Assembly: GCA_020634215.1 (NCBI GenBank)
Contig: JACKCD010000023.1
Span: forward strand, 31,303 to 95,302
Source of the DNA: Ardenticatenaceae bacterium
GTDB taxonomy: Bacteria > Chloroflexota > Anaerolineae > Promineifilales > Promineifilaceae
Length of the DNA stretch: 64,000 bases
Direction: 5' to 3'
In this document: in pieces, positions 49,199 through 58,551 of the stretch
Numbering within the stretch: position 1 is the first letter of the stretch
Layout: the number at the start of each line of letters is the position of its first letter
Translations under genes and position numbers: made by a program
Notes under the pieces: generated by a model
What the model was told of the DNA's origin: nothing
Database searches by the model: none
What the model saw: the letters and a program-made list of their open reading frames with translations, nothing else

Positions 49199-50634
49199 AT
49201 GAGACGCATAATCATCGCAATCGTAATTTTGGCAATTCTGGGGGTGGGTGGCTATTTTGGCTATCAGCAGTTTGCTGCCCCGGAACCGGCCGCAGAAACG
49301 GCCGATCCCATTACCGCTGCCAACACTAGCCCGGTTAACACTGGTTTGGGTGTGGTTTCGGCTGAAGGGGAGGTAGTGCCGCTGCGTGACGTAGCCCTTT
49401 CCTTCCAGGTTGGCGGCACGGTGGCAGAAATTTTGGTGCGGGAAGGGGATCACGTGGGCACGGGCGACCCCCTGATTCGGCTGGATGCTGACACCATTAC
49501 CCTGGCGCGTGACCAGGCGGCGGCGGGTGTGCAGGCGGCTGAATCTGCTTTGGCGGCGGCGCAGGCTCAGCTTACGGCTGCCCAAGGGCGAGTGACAACA
49601 GCCGAGGTAGGGGTGCGGGCAGCTGAGGCGCAGTTGGCACTGGTGCAGGCTGGCCCCCGTGCCGAGCAGGTGAAGGCGGCGCAAGATGGTGTAGCAGGGG
49701 CAGGCTGGCGGTTTTCCAGGCAGCGGCCACCGATGCGACACTGCAAATCTGTGATTCCCAGGCACATGCAGCGGAGGCCAAATGCGGCGGCGCAGCAGTG
49801 GACGGGTGAAGGCGATTGAAGACCAGTATGAAGCAATTCTGGATAACTGTTTTAAGGTAACAACACCTGAAGGTGGAAGAGAAGGAAGTCGCCCGCAGTA
49901 TGCGCCCCGGTGGAAGAGGCGAAGGGGCAGAACTGGAGCCAGGCGCGGCTGGAGCTTCAGGCGGCGCAGGCAGCTTTGGATGCGCTACAAGCGACCCACA
50001 TCTGGGCAGCGGGCGGCTGCTTCAGGCTCGGTGGCGGTAGCGCAGGCGGAACCAGCAGTTGGCAGAGGTGCAGTTGGCGTTGACGCTGCTGGGCTGGGGG
50101 CGACGGCGAGCAGGTGCCAGCAGGTTGAGGTGGGGGTGGAACAGGCACAAACGGCCGTTGCCCAGGCTCAGGCTGGTGTGTGGTGCAGGCAGAAGCGGCT
50201 GCTGCCCAAGCCGAGGCGGGGTGGTCATGCTCAGGCGGGCGCTGATGTGGCTGGAAGCTGGCTGAAGCGCGAACCGTGCTGGACCGCTACGTTTGACGGC
50301 ACGGTGGGACAGATCAACACTGGTTTCGGGGTGGAACTGGCATAGCCCCGGTTTGCCGGTTGTGACCATCGCCGATTTTGGTGGTTGGCAGGTCAAAACA
50401 ACCGATTTGACCGAGCTAGATGTTGTTTCGGTGGCGTTGGGGCAGCCGGTGGAAGTGCAAATTGATGCTTTGCCCAACACGGTGCTAAACGGTACGGTGT
50501 CTGACATTTCGGCCGTTGCCACCTTGTCACGTGGTGATGTGACCTATGATGTGGTCATTGATGTGGATAACAGCGATGGGCTGCCGCTGCGCTGGGGTAT
50601 GACGGCGTTTGTGGATATTGACGTAGCAGACTAA
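49199..50634 (+). pseudogene. HlyD-type adaptor 2, frameshifted tandem paralogue
   Basis: The first 160 codons (RRIIIAIVILAILGVGGYFGY, SFQVGGTVAEILVREGDHVGTGDPLIRLD) read cleanly and parallel adaptor 1. From about 49690 to 50340 the frame changes several times. Coherent pieces are QYEAILDNCFKVTTPEG, then VEEAKGQNWSQARLELQAAQ in another frame, then VEVGVEQAQTAVAQAQAGV. The C-terminal domain is again intact in frame from about 50345 (PGLPVVTIADFGGWQVKTTDLTELDVVSVALG) to the stop at 50634. Conservation in each piece suggests a recent break or sequencing errors. Confidence 0.8.
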
Positions 50635-50658
50635 CCGTTGCTGCTTGCCCACAAATGT

Positions 50659-50712
50659 GGGGCGGCAGGACAAGGATAGAATCATCCTTGTCTTGCCGCC
50701 CCTTTTTATTTT
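50659..50712 (+). terminator. Strong intrinsic terminator after the HlyD genes
   Basis: A 19-bp stem (GGGGCGGCAGGACAAGGAT with its complement, one G-U pair), a 6-nt loop, then TTTTTATTTT. It lies 25 bp past the adaptor-2 stop on the plus strand. Its T tract overlaps the stop of the convergent M50-like gene. Confidence 0.92.
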
Positions 50713-51569
50713 AGTCGGCGGCGGATGGTAGTGATAAGGAGCAACAGCAGAAAGATAAGTGTGTTGATGATCAGGACAAAGAGCATCATGCCGTAAAACA
50801 GTTGGTATAGCTGGCTGATTTGTAAAAAGAAGCGGTCGGCGAAGTTGCCCATCCAAAGGGTGCTGATGTTGAAGCCGAGTAACAAAAGGATGATGATACT
50901 GAGTCCCTGAACAACGCCTTCCAGGTCGGAGAGGCTGAGGGTGATGGAGCTACCAACGCTGATGATGAGGTAGAGTAGGGTGTAGAGCTGCCAACTGAGT
51001 AGGGCGCGGCGCGAGAGGAGCAGCTTGAATAAGGCACCCATGTTGGTAATGGCTAATTGGATAAAGGTGGTGATTTCGCTACCGCTGTTGAGGTTGTCCA
51101 GGTTGATGCCCATTTGGGTGATGGGGGTGACAACAACGGGGCCGATGAGGAGATAGCTGGCAAGGGCGATAACGGCCGTTCCTACAAAAATAGGGCCAAT
51201 GCCAACAAAAAATTCCCCAACCAGATGGAAGAAACTAGATGGATTATAATAATAGCGGACATGACCTCGATAGGGTGAATAGTTGTCTGGCTCATAAAAC
51301 TTAAATTCGACGATACGATAACCAAAAATAAGGCAGAAAACGGCATGACCAAGTTCGTGGAAAAAGGTGCCCACATAGCTAAACAGATAGAGGTATGGTT
51401 CATAACCAATTAGGGCGATCAATCTACGAGCAATCTGGCGTGAGAGATGGTGCATGGCAAACGCCATGATTAACCCAGGGCCAAGCAGGATAAAGAGGTG
51501 GAGCAAGGTAGCAGAGATAGCAGAGAATAAATAGGCGATTGTTTGGACAAATAACGATTGCGTTGACAT
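50706..51569 (-). CDS. M50-like membrane metalloprotease homologue
   Basis: 287 aa from the ATG at 51569 (MSTQSLFVQT). About six to seven hydrophobic helices. A zinc-type motif HELGH (His71, Glu72, His75) sits inside a membrane segment (GTFFHELGHAVFCLIFG). Later FFHLVGEFFVGIGPIFVG could supply membrane contacts, but I do not see the standard third ligand NxxPxxxxDG motif of S2P. It is either a divergent M50 protease or a non-catalytic relative. One AACGGCCGTT copy encodes GTAVI. Convergent with the HlyD genes. Confidence 0.7.
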   Translation of the reverse strand: MSTQSLFVQTIAYLFSAISATLLHLFILLGPGLIMAFAMHHLSRQIARRLIALIGYEPYLYLFSYVGTFFHELGHAVFCLIFGYRIVEFKFYEPDNYSPYRGHVRYYYNPSSFFHLVGEFFVGIGPIFVGTAVIALASYLLIGPVVVTPITQMGINLDNLNSGSEITTFIQLAITNMGALFKLLLSRRALLSWQLYTLLYLIISVGSSITLSLSDLEGVVQGLSIIILLLLGFNISTLWMGNFADRFFLQISQLYQLFYGMMLFVLIINTLIFLLLLLITTIRRRLK

Positions 51570-51697
51570 AGACTGGCACTTCCTTTTCTGGATTATAATT
51601 GAATGAATAGCGCAGAACAAAGTCGTGTTTGGTAAGCTTTTTACTTGAAATGGTTTGGTTGGTTAGGTAACATACGCAAGCTTTTCTATTTTGATGG

Positions 51698-52777
51698 ATG
51701 GATAGGATATTTATGAAAGTCTTGGCAAAGTTCAGCTTTTTCTTCGTGACTGTTTGTGCTTGCCTCATTTGGTTTGTGGGTGAGGTGGCGGCGGCGGATT
51801 GTTATTTGCAGGAAGGGGTGTATGTGTGTGACACGTCACTACCCCAGCCGACATTTGTGGCACCAGAACCGCTGGCAAACAGCTTCTTGCCGCGTGTGAT
51901 GTATGTCAAGTTGGCTGATTTTGCCAATGTGTATGCGGGGCCAAGTACCGGCAGCCCGCTGGTGCGGAATGTGGGGGATGGCTTTTTGTTCTCGACGGTG
52001 CAGGCGGTGGTGGAGAATGAAGGGCAGACTTGGTACATGATCAACTTTGATGAATATGTGCAAGCCTCGGAAGCCCGAGTGGTGGAGGATTCGGAGTTTA
52101 CGGGGTTTGAGATTAAGAATCGCCCCGAACGGCCGTTTGGCTGGATGATCGTAGATTATTGGTACAGCGACGCACCGGGGGCGGAACCAACGCCGGGCAA
52201 TCTGAAGCTGCCGCGCTATACCTTTTTTGAGGTGTTTGCGGCGGTTGAGGCGGATGATGGCTGGATTTGGTATGACATTGGAAACGGCCGTTGGATGCGC
52301 CAAACCTATGTTGCCCTTGTAGACCCCACCACTCGCCCCGAAGGGGTCGGCCCCAACGAATATTGGGTGGAAGTAGACTTGTATGAGCAAAGCTTTGCCG
52401 CCTACGAAGGCGACCGGATGGTTTATGCCGGGCTGGTTTCCAGCGGGCTAAACCGCTGGCCGACGCACGAAGGGCTGTTCCAGGTGTGGGATCGCCATTT
52501 GCGAATTAAAATGTCGGGGGCGGAGGGCAAGGTTGATTACTATTTTGTGGAGGATGTCCCCCACACGATGTTTTTCAACAACGACATTGCCCTGCATGGT
52601 GCGTATTGGCACGACCGCTTTGGCTACAAGCACAGCCACGGCTGCGTCAACATGCCGCCGCGTGATGCGGAATGGATCTATAACTGGTCGGCCGATGCCC
52701 CCAACGACTTGTGGGTGTGGGTGCATACGTCTGACCCGACGACGATTTTTACGGAGTGGGCAGTGCCTTCGTCATAA
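51698..52777 (+). CDS. L,D-transpeptidase (YkuD domain) with N-terminal SH3-like region
   Basis: 359 aa (ATG 51698; a second ATG at 51713 gives a cleaner signal). Signal peptide (FSFFFVTVCACLIWFVGEVAAA), then an SH3-like part (VKLADFANVYAGPSTGSPLVRNVGDGF) and a C-terminal YkuD domain (about 228-352) with the catalytic HGAYWHDRFGYKHSHGCVNM. The Cys in SHGCVN forms the acyl-enzyme. It builds 3-3 peptidoglycan cross-links or anchors proteins, outside the membrane. Presence indicates peptidoglycan in this organism. Confidence 0.93.
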   Translation: MDRIFMKVLAKFSFFFVTVCACLIWFVGEVAAADCYLQEGVYVCDTSLPQPTFVAPEPLANSFLPRVMYVKLADFANVYAGPSTGSPLVRNVGDGFLFSTVQAVVENEGQTWYMINFDEYVQASEARVVEDSEFTGFEIKNRPERPFGWMIVDYWYSDAPGAEPTPGNLKLPRYTFFEVFAAVEADDGWIWYDIGNGRWMRQTYVALVDPTTRPEGVGPNEYWVEVDLYEQSFAAYEGDRMVYAGLVSSGLNRWPTHEGLFQVWDRHLRIKMSGAEGKVDYYFVEDVPHTMFFNNDIALHGAYWHDRFGYKHSHGCVNMPPRDAEWIYNWSADAPNDLWVWVHTSDPTTIFTEWAVPSS

Positions 52778-52781
52778 AAAT

Positions 52782-52844
52782 GGGGATTAGAGATTGGAGA
52801 TTAGCCGACAGTCTTCAATCTCCAATCTCTAATCACTAATCTCC
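52782..52844. repeat. Tandem-word hairpin, GGAGATTAGAGATT family
   Basis: GGGGATTAGAGATTGGAGATTAG faces CTTCAATCTCCAATCTCTAATC right after the L,D-transpeptidase stop. Related copies are at 27776-27830 and 57026-57091. The interval 52845-53072 holds a further small hairpin (AGCC...GGCTGGGGTTTGTTTT, near 52884), an AACGGCCGTT copy at 53050 and no gene. Confidence 0.65.
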
Positions 52845-53072
52845 TTTTCCAAAGATACATTGGTAACCATGTTTGATATTAGCCCTGGCTCAATAGGCTG
52901 GGGTTTGTTTTGTAAAGGGATCCCATTTTCTTCGTTTTTCTTCATCTTTTCGTCATAAATATCTGGTAAACTTTTGTCCATGTTGTCGTTCCCTGGCAAC
53001 ATTGGACAAATTCGCTTACATTATCCCTCAAACTAAGTTGTGGTCGGATAACGGCCGTTAAAATCAGATGTT

Positions 53073-53921
53073 ATGGCTCCTTGGCAACCAGAACCCATAA
53101 ACCAGCCCCCCAACAAATGGGTTGCTCGCTGGCAAACTGCCCAGCTTTGGCTGCGGCGCGGCTGGCCGTTTGCCGCCACCGCCCTCTTCACCCTGTTGAG
53201 CCTACAGCTCTACACCATCCTCTACCCCCCACCCGCCCCCCTCACCACCACCGATGTAGATACCCAAATTCACGAAATCATCGCCTCCGCCACCCTCCCG
53301 CCAGCCTACTCCACCCAGGTTTATCAAATCATCCTCCCCTCCCTCGTTTTTATTCAGACCAAGCAGGCCGGCGGCGAGGAAGAAGGGTTTGGCGTGGGTA
53401 GCGGTGTGGTTGTCAACGACGGCGGCGACATCCTTACCGCTTATCATGTCGTTGCCGATGCTGTTGAAATTGAGCTGATTTATGCCGATGGCACCCACAC
53501 CGGCGCCATCATTGCGGCCAGCGAACCCGCCAATGACATTGCTGTGCTGCAACCCACCTCCACCCCCGGCCTCATCGTTCCGGCGGTGCTGGGCAATCCC
53601 AACGCCATGCGCGTGGGCGATCAGGCGTTTGCCGTGGGCAACCCGCTGGGGCTGGCTGGCTCGATGAGCGCGGGGGTCATTTCCGGCTTTGACCGCTCTA
53701 TCCCGATTGACGACGAGGGCGGCCGGCTGGAAGGGCTAATCCAATTTGATGCCGCCGTCAACCCCGGCAACTCCGGCGGCCCCTTGCTCAATCGTGCCGG
53801 GCAGGTAGTGGGCATTGTCACGGCGCTGGCAAACCCGGACAACGAGCGTTCGTTCACTGGCATTGGCTTTGCTGTCCCCATCACCACCGCTGGCGGTGCC
53901 GCCGGTGCGCCACAATACTGA
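53073..53921 (+). CDS. Membrane-anchored trypsin-like serine protease (HtrA/DegP-type, no PDZ)
   Basis: 282 aa. Cytoplasmic basic start, one membrane anchor (FAATALFTLLSLQLYTILY), then a chymotrypsin-fold domain. Triad: His in ILTAYHVVADA, Asp in PANDIAVLQP, Ser in AAVNPGNSGGPLLN. It ends shortly after GIGFAVPI, so the PDZ domains of HtrA are missing. Either a short, PDZ-less protease or one truncated at the C-terminus (ends GAAGAPQY). Located outside the membrane. Precedes the MoxR operon after a hairpin repeat. Confidence 0.9.
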   Translation: MAPWQPEPINQPPNKWVARWQTAQLWLRRGWPFAATALFTLLSLQLYTILYPPPAPLTTTDVDTQIHEIIASATLPPAYSTQVYQIILPSLVFIQTKQAGGEEEGFGVGSGVVVNDGGDILTAYHVVADAVEIELIYADGTHTGAIIAASEPANDIAVLQPTSTPGLIVPAVLGNPNAMRVGDQAFAVGNPLGLAGSMSAGVISGFDRSIPIDDEGGRLEGLIQFDAAVNPGNSGGPLLNRAGQVVGIVTALANPDNERSFTGIGFAVPITTAGGAAGAPQY

Positions 53922-53972
53922 TTGAGCAAGCAGGAGACAAGATGAGCCATTGCTCGCCACGAAGAATGAGAT

Positions 53973-54039
53973 GGGACGCAGATTTGCCTGATTTTCCTGA
54001 TCCAAAAGCAATCAGTTAAATCAGGCAAATCTGCGTCCT
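53973..54039. repeat. Hairpin, ACGCAGATTTGCCTGATT family (copy 2)
   Basis: GGGACGCAGATTTGCCTGATT and AAATCAGGCAAATCTGCGTCC form an 18-bp-class stem in the gap before moxR. It is nearly identical to copy 3 at 55957-56019. Confidence 0.75.
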
Positions 54040-54054
54040 ATTCGAGGAGTTTGT

Positions 54055-55065
54055 ATGGAATTTTCACCAGCGTTGAATAGCGATAAACCGATGGAGCGGG
54101 TGCTGTACGAGGTCAAAAAGATCATTGTCGGGCAGGATAATTTGCTGGAGCGGCTGATTGTGGCACTGCTGGCGCGGGGACACATTTTGGTGGAAGGGGT
54201 ACCTGGTCTGGCCAAGACGATGGCGATTAAAACGCTGGCTTCGGCCATTGGCGGTCAGTTTCAGCGCATTCAGTTCACCCCCGACCTCGTGCCGGCCGAT
54301 TTGATTGGCACGCGCATTTACAACCAGAAAAGCGGCGAGTTTAATACGTCGCTGGGGCCGGTGTTTGCCAATTTGCTGCTGGCTGACGAAATTAACCGCG
54401 CCCCGGCCAAGGTGCAAAGTGCGCTGCTGGAAGTGATGCAGGAGCGGCAGGTGACGATTGGCCGCGAAACCCACAAAGTGCCAAACCCGTTCTTGGTGAT
54501 GGCAACGCAAAACCCAATTGAATCGGAGGGGACATACCCGCTGCCAGAGGCGCAGGTGGATCGGTTTATGCTCAAGGTGCTGGTGGGGTATCCCACGCCG
54601 ACGGAAGAGTTTGTCATTGTGGAGCGGATGACGGGGCTGGTGCAGGCGGTGCAAAAGGTGATTGACACCGGGGAACTGCTGACCTTGCAGCAGGCCGCCT
54701 CTGAGGTGTATGTAGACACGGCACTGATTGAATATGCGGTGAAGCTGGTGGGGGCGACGCGCCAGCCGCAGGGGGTGGGGCTGCGCGATTTGGGGCAGTA
54801 CATTACTTTTGGGGCCAGTCCTCGCGCTTCAATTAACCTGATTTTGGCGGCCAAGGCGCTGGCGTTTGTGCGCGGCCGGCCGTATGTGCTGCCGCAGGAT
54901 GTGCGTGATTTGGCGCTGGACGTGCTGCGCCATCGGCTGGTGCTGTCGTATGAGGCGCTGGCAACCAATGTGAGCAGCGATGATTTGCTCAACCAAATCT
55001 TAAAAGTGACCCCGCTGCCGGAGGTGCCTTTACGTGAACGACCAAACCGTCGCCCCGCTTTCTGA
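54055..55065 (+). CDS. MoxR-family AAA+ ATPase
   Basis: 336 aa. Walker A GVPGLAKT, Walker B LLADEINRAPAK, sensor 1 MATQNPIESEGTYPLPEAQVDRF and the MoxR lid (RDLGQYITFGASPRASINLILAAKALA). MoxR proteins act as chaperone-like ATPases for VWA-domain proteins. The gene overlaps the DUF58 gene by 32 bp, and two VWA genes follow, giving the standard moxR-DUF58-batA-batB order. Start ATG 54055 after GAGGAG. Confidence 0.95.
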   Translation: MEFSPALNSDKPMERVLYEVKKIIVGQDNLLERLIVALLARGHILVEGVPGLAKTMAIKTLASAIGGQFQRIQFTPDLVPADLIGTRIYNQKSGEFNTSLGPVFANLLLADEINRAPAKVQSALLEVMQERQVTIGRETHKVPNPFLVMATQNPIESEGTYPLPEAQVDRFMLKVLVGYPTPTEEFVIVERMTGLVQAVQKVIDTGELLTLQQAASEVYVDTALIEYAVKLVGATRQPQGVGLRDLGQYITFGASPRASINLILAAKALAFVRGRPYVLPQDVRDLALDVLRHRLVLSYEALATNVSSDDLLNQILKVTPLPEVPLRERPNRRPAF

Positions 55066-55945
55066 GCAGGCAACACCAGAGCGGGTTTTGCACCGGCTGG
55101 ATTGGCGGGTGGTGCGGCGGCTGGATGGGCTGCTGCAAGGGGATTACCACACGCTGTTTTACGGCACGGGGCTGGATTTTGCCGACCTGCGTGAGTACCA
55201 GGCGCGGGATGATATTCGCCACATTGATTGGAATGTGACGGCGCGGATGGACAGCCCGTATGTGCGGCAATATGTGGAGGAGCGGGATGTTACGGCGTGG
55301 TTTTTGCTTGATTTGAGCCTTTCGATGGGGTTTGGGGCGGAAGCGCGACCCAAGGAGCAGGTGCTGGTTGATTTTGTGGCGACGCTGGCACGGCTACTGA
55401 CGCGCAGCGGCAATCGCGTGGGGGCGATTTTGTATACGAACCGGGTGGCGCAGACGATTCCGCCGCGCAGTGGGCGTAACCAGGTGCTGCGGCTGATTCG
55501 GGAGCTATTGCAGCCGCCGGAACGGCCGTTAGGCGCGGCCACAGATTTGGGGGTGCTGCTAACGGCCGCTTTAAATGCCCTCAAACGACGGTCGCTGGTT
55601 TTTGTGGTGTCGGATTTTATGAGTGAGCCGGGGTGGGAACGGCCGTTAACCCTGCTCAACCGTCGGCATGAACTCATTGCCGTGCGGCTGTGGGATCCAC
55701 ACGAAGTGGAGCTGCCCGATGCCGGGCTGATTGTGGTGGAAGATGCCGAGACGGGGGAACAGTTGCTGGTAGACACCAGCAACCCCGAATTCCGCCGCCG
55801 CTTTTACGAGGTGGCCCAGCAGCGCGAAACCCAGCTTAAAGAGCTGACCCGCCGCGCCGGGGTAGATTTGTATGGCTTGTCTACCGAGGAAGAGTTGGTA
55901 GGGGCGATTGTGCGAATGGCGGCACTGCGGAAGAAAAGACGATGA
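55034..55945 (+). CDS. DUF58 protein of the Bat/MoxR operon
   Basis: 303 aa, GTG start at 55034 within the moxR 3' end. DUF58 core: GLDFADLREYQARDDIRHIDWNVTARMDSPYVRQY, then a VWA-like half (TAWFLLDLSLSMGFG) and LVFVVSDFM. Works with MoxR and VWA proteins, presumably in envelope or cofactor-related assembly. Two AACGGCCGTT copies encode ERPL twice (PPERPL and GWERPL). Confidence 0.92.
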   Translation: MNDQTVAPLSEQATPERVLHRLDWRVVRRLDGLLQGDYHTLFYGTGLDFADLREYQARDDIRHIDWNVTARMDSPYVRQYVEERDVTAWFLLDLSLSMGFGAEARPKEQVLVDFVATLARLLTRSGNRVGAILYTNRVAQTIPPRSGRNQVLRLIRELLQPPERPLGAATDLGVLLTAALNALKRRSLVFVVSDFMSEPGWERPLTLLNRRHELIAVRLWDPHEVELPDAGLIVVEDAETGEQLLVDTSNPEFRRRFYEVAQQRETQLKELTRRAGVDLYGLSTEEELVGAIVRMAALRKKRR

Positions 55946-55956
55946 GGGGGAAGAAT

Positions 55957-56019
55957 GGGACGCAGATTTACCTGATTTTCCTGATAAAGAATCAGGCAGA
56001 TCAGGTAAATCTGCGTCCT
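55957..56019. repeat. Hairpin, ACGCAGATTTACCTGATT family (copy 3)
   Basis: GGGACGCAGATTTACCTGATT and its complement enclose a short loop between the DUF58 stop and the first VWA start, interrupting an otherwise tight operon. Confidence 0.75.
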
Positions 56020-56033
56020 ATAAGCGAGGTAGC

Positions 56034-57023
56034 GTGACGTTTATTTGGCCGTGGATGTTGCTGTCGTTGTTGGTGCTGCCGCTGTTGGCGGTGTGGTATG
56101 GGCAACTGCGGCGGCAAAGGCAGCAGGCGGTGGTTCGATTGGGGCCGCTGGGGGTGGTGCAAAGCCAGACCGGGCAGGCGGTGGGTCGTCGTCGCCATGT
56201 GCCGCCGCTGCTGTTTGGGCTGGGGGTTGGCACGCTGCTGTTTGGGCTGGCGCGGCCAGAGATGCCGGTGTCGCTGCCCCGCGTGGAAGGGACGGTGATT
56301 TTGGCCTTTGACGTGTCCAGCAGCATGTTGGCCGATGATTTGCAGCCGACGCGGTTGGATGCGGCCAAAACGGCCGTTCGTGCCTTTGTCGAAAACCAGC
56401 CCAGCACCATCCAGCTTGGCGTGGTCGCCTTTAGCAACGGCGGGCTGGTGGTGCAGCCGCCGACGAACGTGGCTGCCGACGTGGTGGCAACCGTTGACCG
56501 CCTATCGCCAGCGGGTGGCACCTCGCTGGGGCAAGGGATTTTTACCGCCTTGAGCGCCATCGCCGGAAAGCCGTTGGCAATTGATGAGGCGGTACTGGCG
56601 GAGGGAACAGGGACATTTGAGTTGCCCGATTACTCATCGGCGGTGATTTTGCTGCTGACCGATGGGGAAAACAGCGAAGCTCCCGACCCGCTGGCGGTGG
56701 CGCAGGTGGCGGCCAACGCCGGGGTGCGGATTTACCCGATTGGCATTGGTACGGCGGAGGGGTCGGTGCTGGAGCTTGACGGGTTTAGCGTGGTGACGCA
56801 GTTGAACGAGCCGCTGCTGGAGGAGATTGCTAGTGTGACAAACGGCCGTTATTACCACGCCACCGATGCCGAAACCCTGGCCGATATTTACCAAAACGTA
56901 GATTTGCAGCTTACCGTGGCCGGGGAAAAGATGGAAGTGACGGCGCTGCTGGCGGTCGTGGGGCTGCTTTTCTTTTTGCTGGGCGGGGTATTGATGTTGG
57001 TTTGGTTCGGGCGGATTCCGTAG
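56034..57023 (+). CDS. Membrane VWA-domain protein (BatA-like) 1
   Basis: 329 aa from a GTG at 56034 with AGGT upstream; an open extension to 55908 would translate the hairpin and is rejected. Two N-terminal helices (WPWMLLSLLVLPLLAVWYG and LLFGLGVGTLLFG), a VWA domain with MIDAS DVSSS (in LAFDVSSSM) and LLLTDGEN, and a C-terminal helix. Topology is BatA-like, the VWA domain facing out. Two AACGGCCGTT copies (KTAVR, NGRY). Confidence 0.93.
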   Translation: MTFIWPWMLLSLLVLPLLAVWYGQLRRQRQQAVVRLGPLGVVQSQTGQAVGRRRHVPPLLFGLGVGTLLFGLARPEMPVSLPRVEGTVILAFDVSSSMLADDLQPTRLDAAKTAVRAFVENQPSTIQLGVVAFSNGGLVVQPPTNVAADVVATVDRLSPAGGTSLGQGIFTALSAIAGKPLAIDEAVLAEGTGTFELPDYSSAVILLLTDGENSEAPDPLAVAQVAANAGVRIYPIGIGTAEGSVLELDGFSVVTQLNEPLLEEIASVTNGRYYHATDAETLADIYQNVDLQLTVAGEKMEVTALLAVVGLLFFLLGGVLMLVWFGRIP

Positions 57024-57025
57024 GG

Positions 57026-57091
57026 AGGTTGGAGATTAGAGATTGAAGATTGTGAACCTTCACAATCTCCAATCCCCAATCTCCAATCTCT
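57026..57091. repeat. Tandem-word hairpin, GGAGATTAGAGATT family
   Basis: GGTTGGAGATTAGAGATTG faces CAATCTCCAATCCCCAATCTCC between the two VWA genes, again interrupting the operon. Confidence 0.7.
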
Positions 57092-57100
57092 ATAACTGTT

Positions 57101-58201
57101 ATGAGCGTGCTTTGGCCGTGGGTTTTACTGTTGTGGCTGCTGGTGCCGCTGCTGATTGGGGTGTATGTGTGGATGTTGCGGCGGCGGCGCAAATTTGCCG
57201 TGCGCTTTTCCAGCCTATCGCTGATCCGTGAGGCGATGCCGAAGCGGGCGCGGTGGCGGCAGCATTTGCCGTTTGCCCTGTTTTTGCTGGGGCTGATGGG
57301 GGTCATAACGGCCGTTTCCCGCCCCGTCGCCGAAATTGAAGTCCCCCTCAGCCGCACCACCATCATCCTCGCCCTCGATGTTTCCCGCAGCATGTGTGCC
57401 ACCGACGTTGCCCCCAATCGGCTGACGGTGGCGCAGGAAGCGATGCTGTCGTTTATTAACAACGAGGCCGAGGGGACGCGGATGGGGCTGGTGGCTTTTG
57501 CTGGCTTTGCCGAACTGGTGGTGCCGCCGACGAACGACAAGGAACAGCTGATTGAAGCAGTGCAGAATTTTACCACGTCGCTGGGGACGGCGATTGGCAG
57601 CGCCACGCTCAAGGCGATTGATGCCATTGCTGAGGTCAACGAGGCGGTGGCACCGAGCGGGGTGAATTTGCGGCTGGGTGGGGATGAAACGGCCGTTTTG
57701 CCCCCCGACACCGTTCTCTACCAGCCCGACATCATCGTGCTGCTGACCGACGGGGCTAACAGCCGGGGGCCGCACCCGCTGGACGCGGCGCAGCAGGCCG
57801 CCGACCGGGGGGTGCGGGTTTACACCATTGGCTTTGGCACCACCAACCCCACGGAAATGACCTGTACCCGTGAGCAGCTTGGCGGCGATATTTTTAACGA
57901 TTTTGGCGGCGGTTTTGGTCGTTTTGGCGGGGGATTTGGCGGCGGTTTTGGCGGGGGCGGTGCGCCACGCCGCTTTTTGGTGCTGGACGAGCCGACGCTG
58001 CAAGGGGTGGCGGAAATGACGGGCGGTGAATATTACCGTGCCGAAAGCGCGGAGCAGCTTTTTGAGGTGTTTAAGGAACTGCCAACACAAATTGTGCTGC
58101 AAAAGGAGCGCACGGAGATTAGCTTTATTTTTGTGGCGCTGGGGGGGCTATTAATGGCCGTTGCCGTCATCCTCTCGCTCAAATGGAATCGTTTTCCGTA
58201 G
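57101..58201 (+). CDS. Membrane VWA-domain protein (BatA/BatB-like) 2 with Gly/Phe-rich insert
   Basis: 366 aa. Same topology as VWA 1: two N-terminal helices, MIDAS DVSRS (LALDVSRSM), LLLTDGAN, C-terminal helix. Residues about 266-290 form a Gly/Phe-rich insert (DFGGGFGRFGGGFGGGF) in the VWA domain, absent from VWA 1. The insert might be a flexible or self-associating loop. Two AACGGCCGTT copies. ATG 57101 without a strong ribosome-binding site. Confidence 0.92.
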   Translation: MSVLWPWVLLLWLLVPLLIGVYVWMLRRRRKFAVRFSSLSLIREAMPKRARWRQHLPFALFLLGLMGVITAVSRPVAEIEVPLSRTTIILALDVSRSMCATDVAPNRLTVAQEAMLSFINNEAEGTRMGLVAFAGFAELVVPPTNDKEQLIEAVQNFTTSLGTAIGSATLKAIDAIAEVNEAVAPSGVNLRLGGDETAVLPPDTVLYQPDIIVLLTDGANSRGPHPLDAAQQAADRGVRVYTIGFGTTNPTEMTCTREQLGGDIFNDFGGGFGRFGGGFGGGFGGGGAPRRFLVLDEPTLQGVAEMTGGEYYRAESAEQLFEVFKELPTQIVLQKERTEISFIFVALGGLLMAVAVILSLKWNRFP

Positions 58202-58256
58202 GGGTAGCGTGGATAGGTGTGGGGTGAACAAGAGCAATTCTCTGGAATGAAAAACC

Positions 58257-58426
58257 GTAGGGGCGGGATGGCGCGGGTTGGCGCGGGGTGAACAGATGGC
58301 GATGTCTCCGCGCCGTCTCGCCCATGCCTTGCCCGCCCACGCCATTTGGGGTAACACAAGGGCGAGACGACCGGGAGACAAGGCATATGGCGTTGCCAGC
58401 GTAAACCCCGGTCATCCCGCCCCTAC
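58257..58426. mobile_element. Palindromic REP-like element, copy 1 (170 bp)
   Basis: Perfect 14-bp terminal inverted repeats GTAGGGGCGGGATG/CATCCCGCCCCTAC. Internal blocks shared with copies 2-4: GGTGAACAGATGGCGATGTC, CGCCGTCTCGCC, GGGCGAGACGACC and GGCGTTGCCAGCGT. The element is an imperfect long palindrome with no coding capacity, of the size of a MITE or a REP doublet. All four copies point the same way. Confidence 0.8.
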
Positions 58427-58551
58427 AGTGCGGTTGGGAAGAGAACGGCCGTTTGCCCCATCCCCTGCCAACCCGCTACAATAGGCGCAGCCAACCAACC
58501 ATGCGCGTGGCTGGGCGCAGGTTTGCCCAGCCCGCACCGTTTCAAACCACC

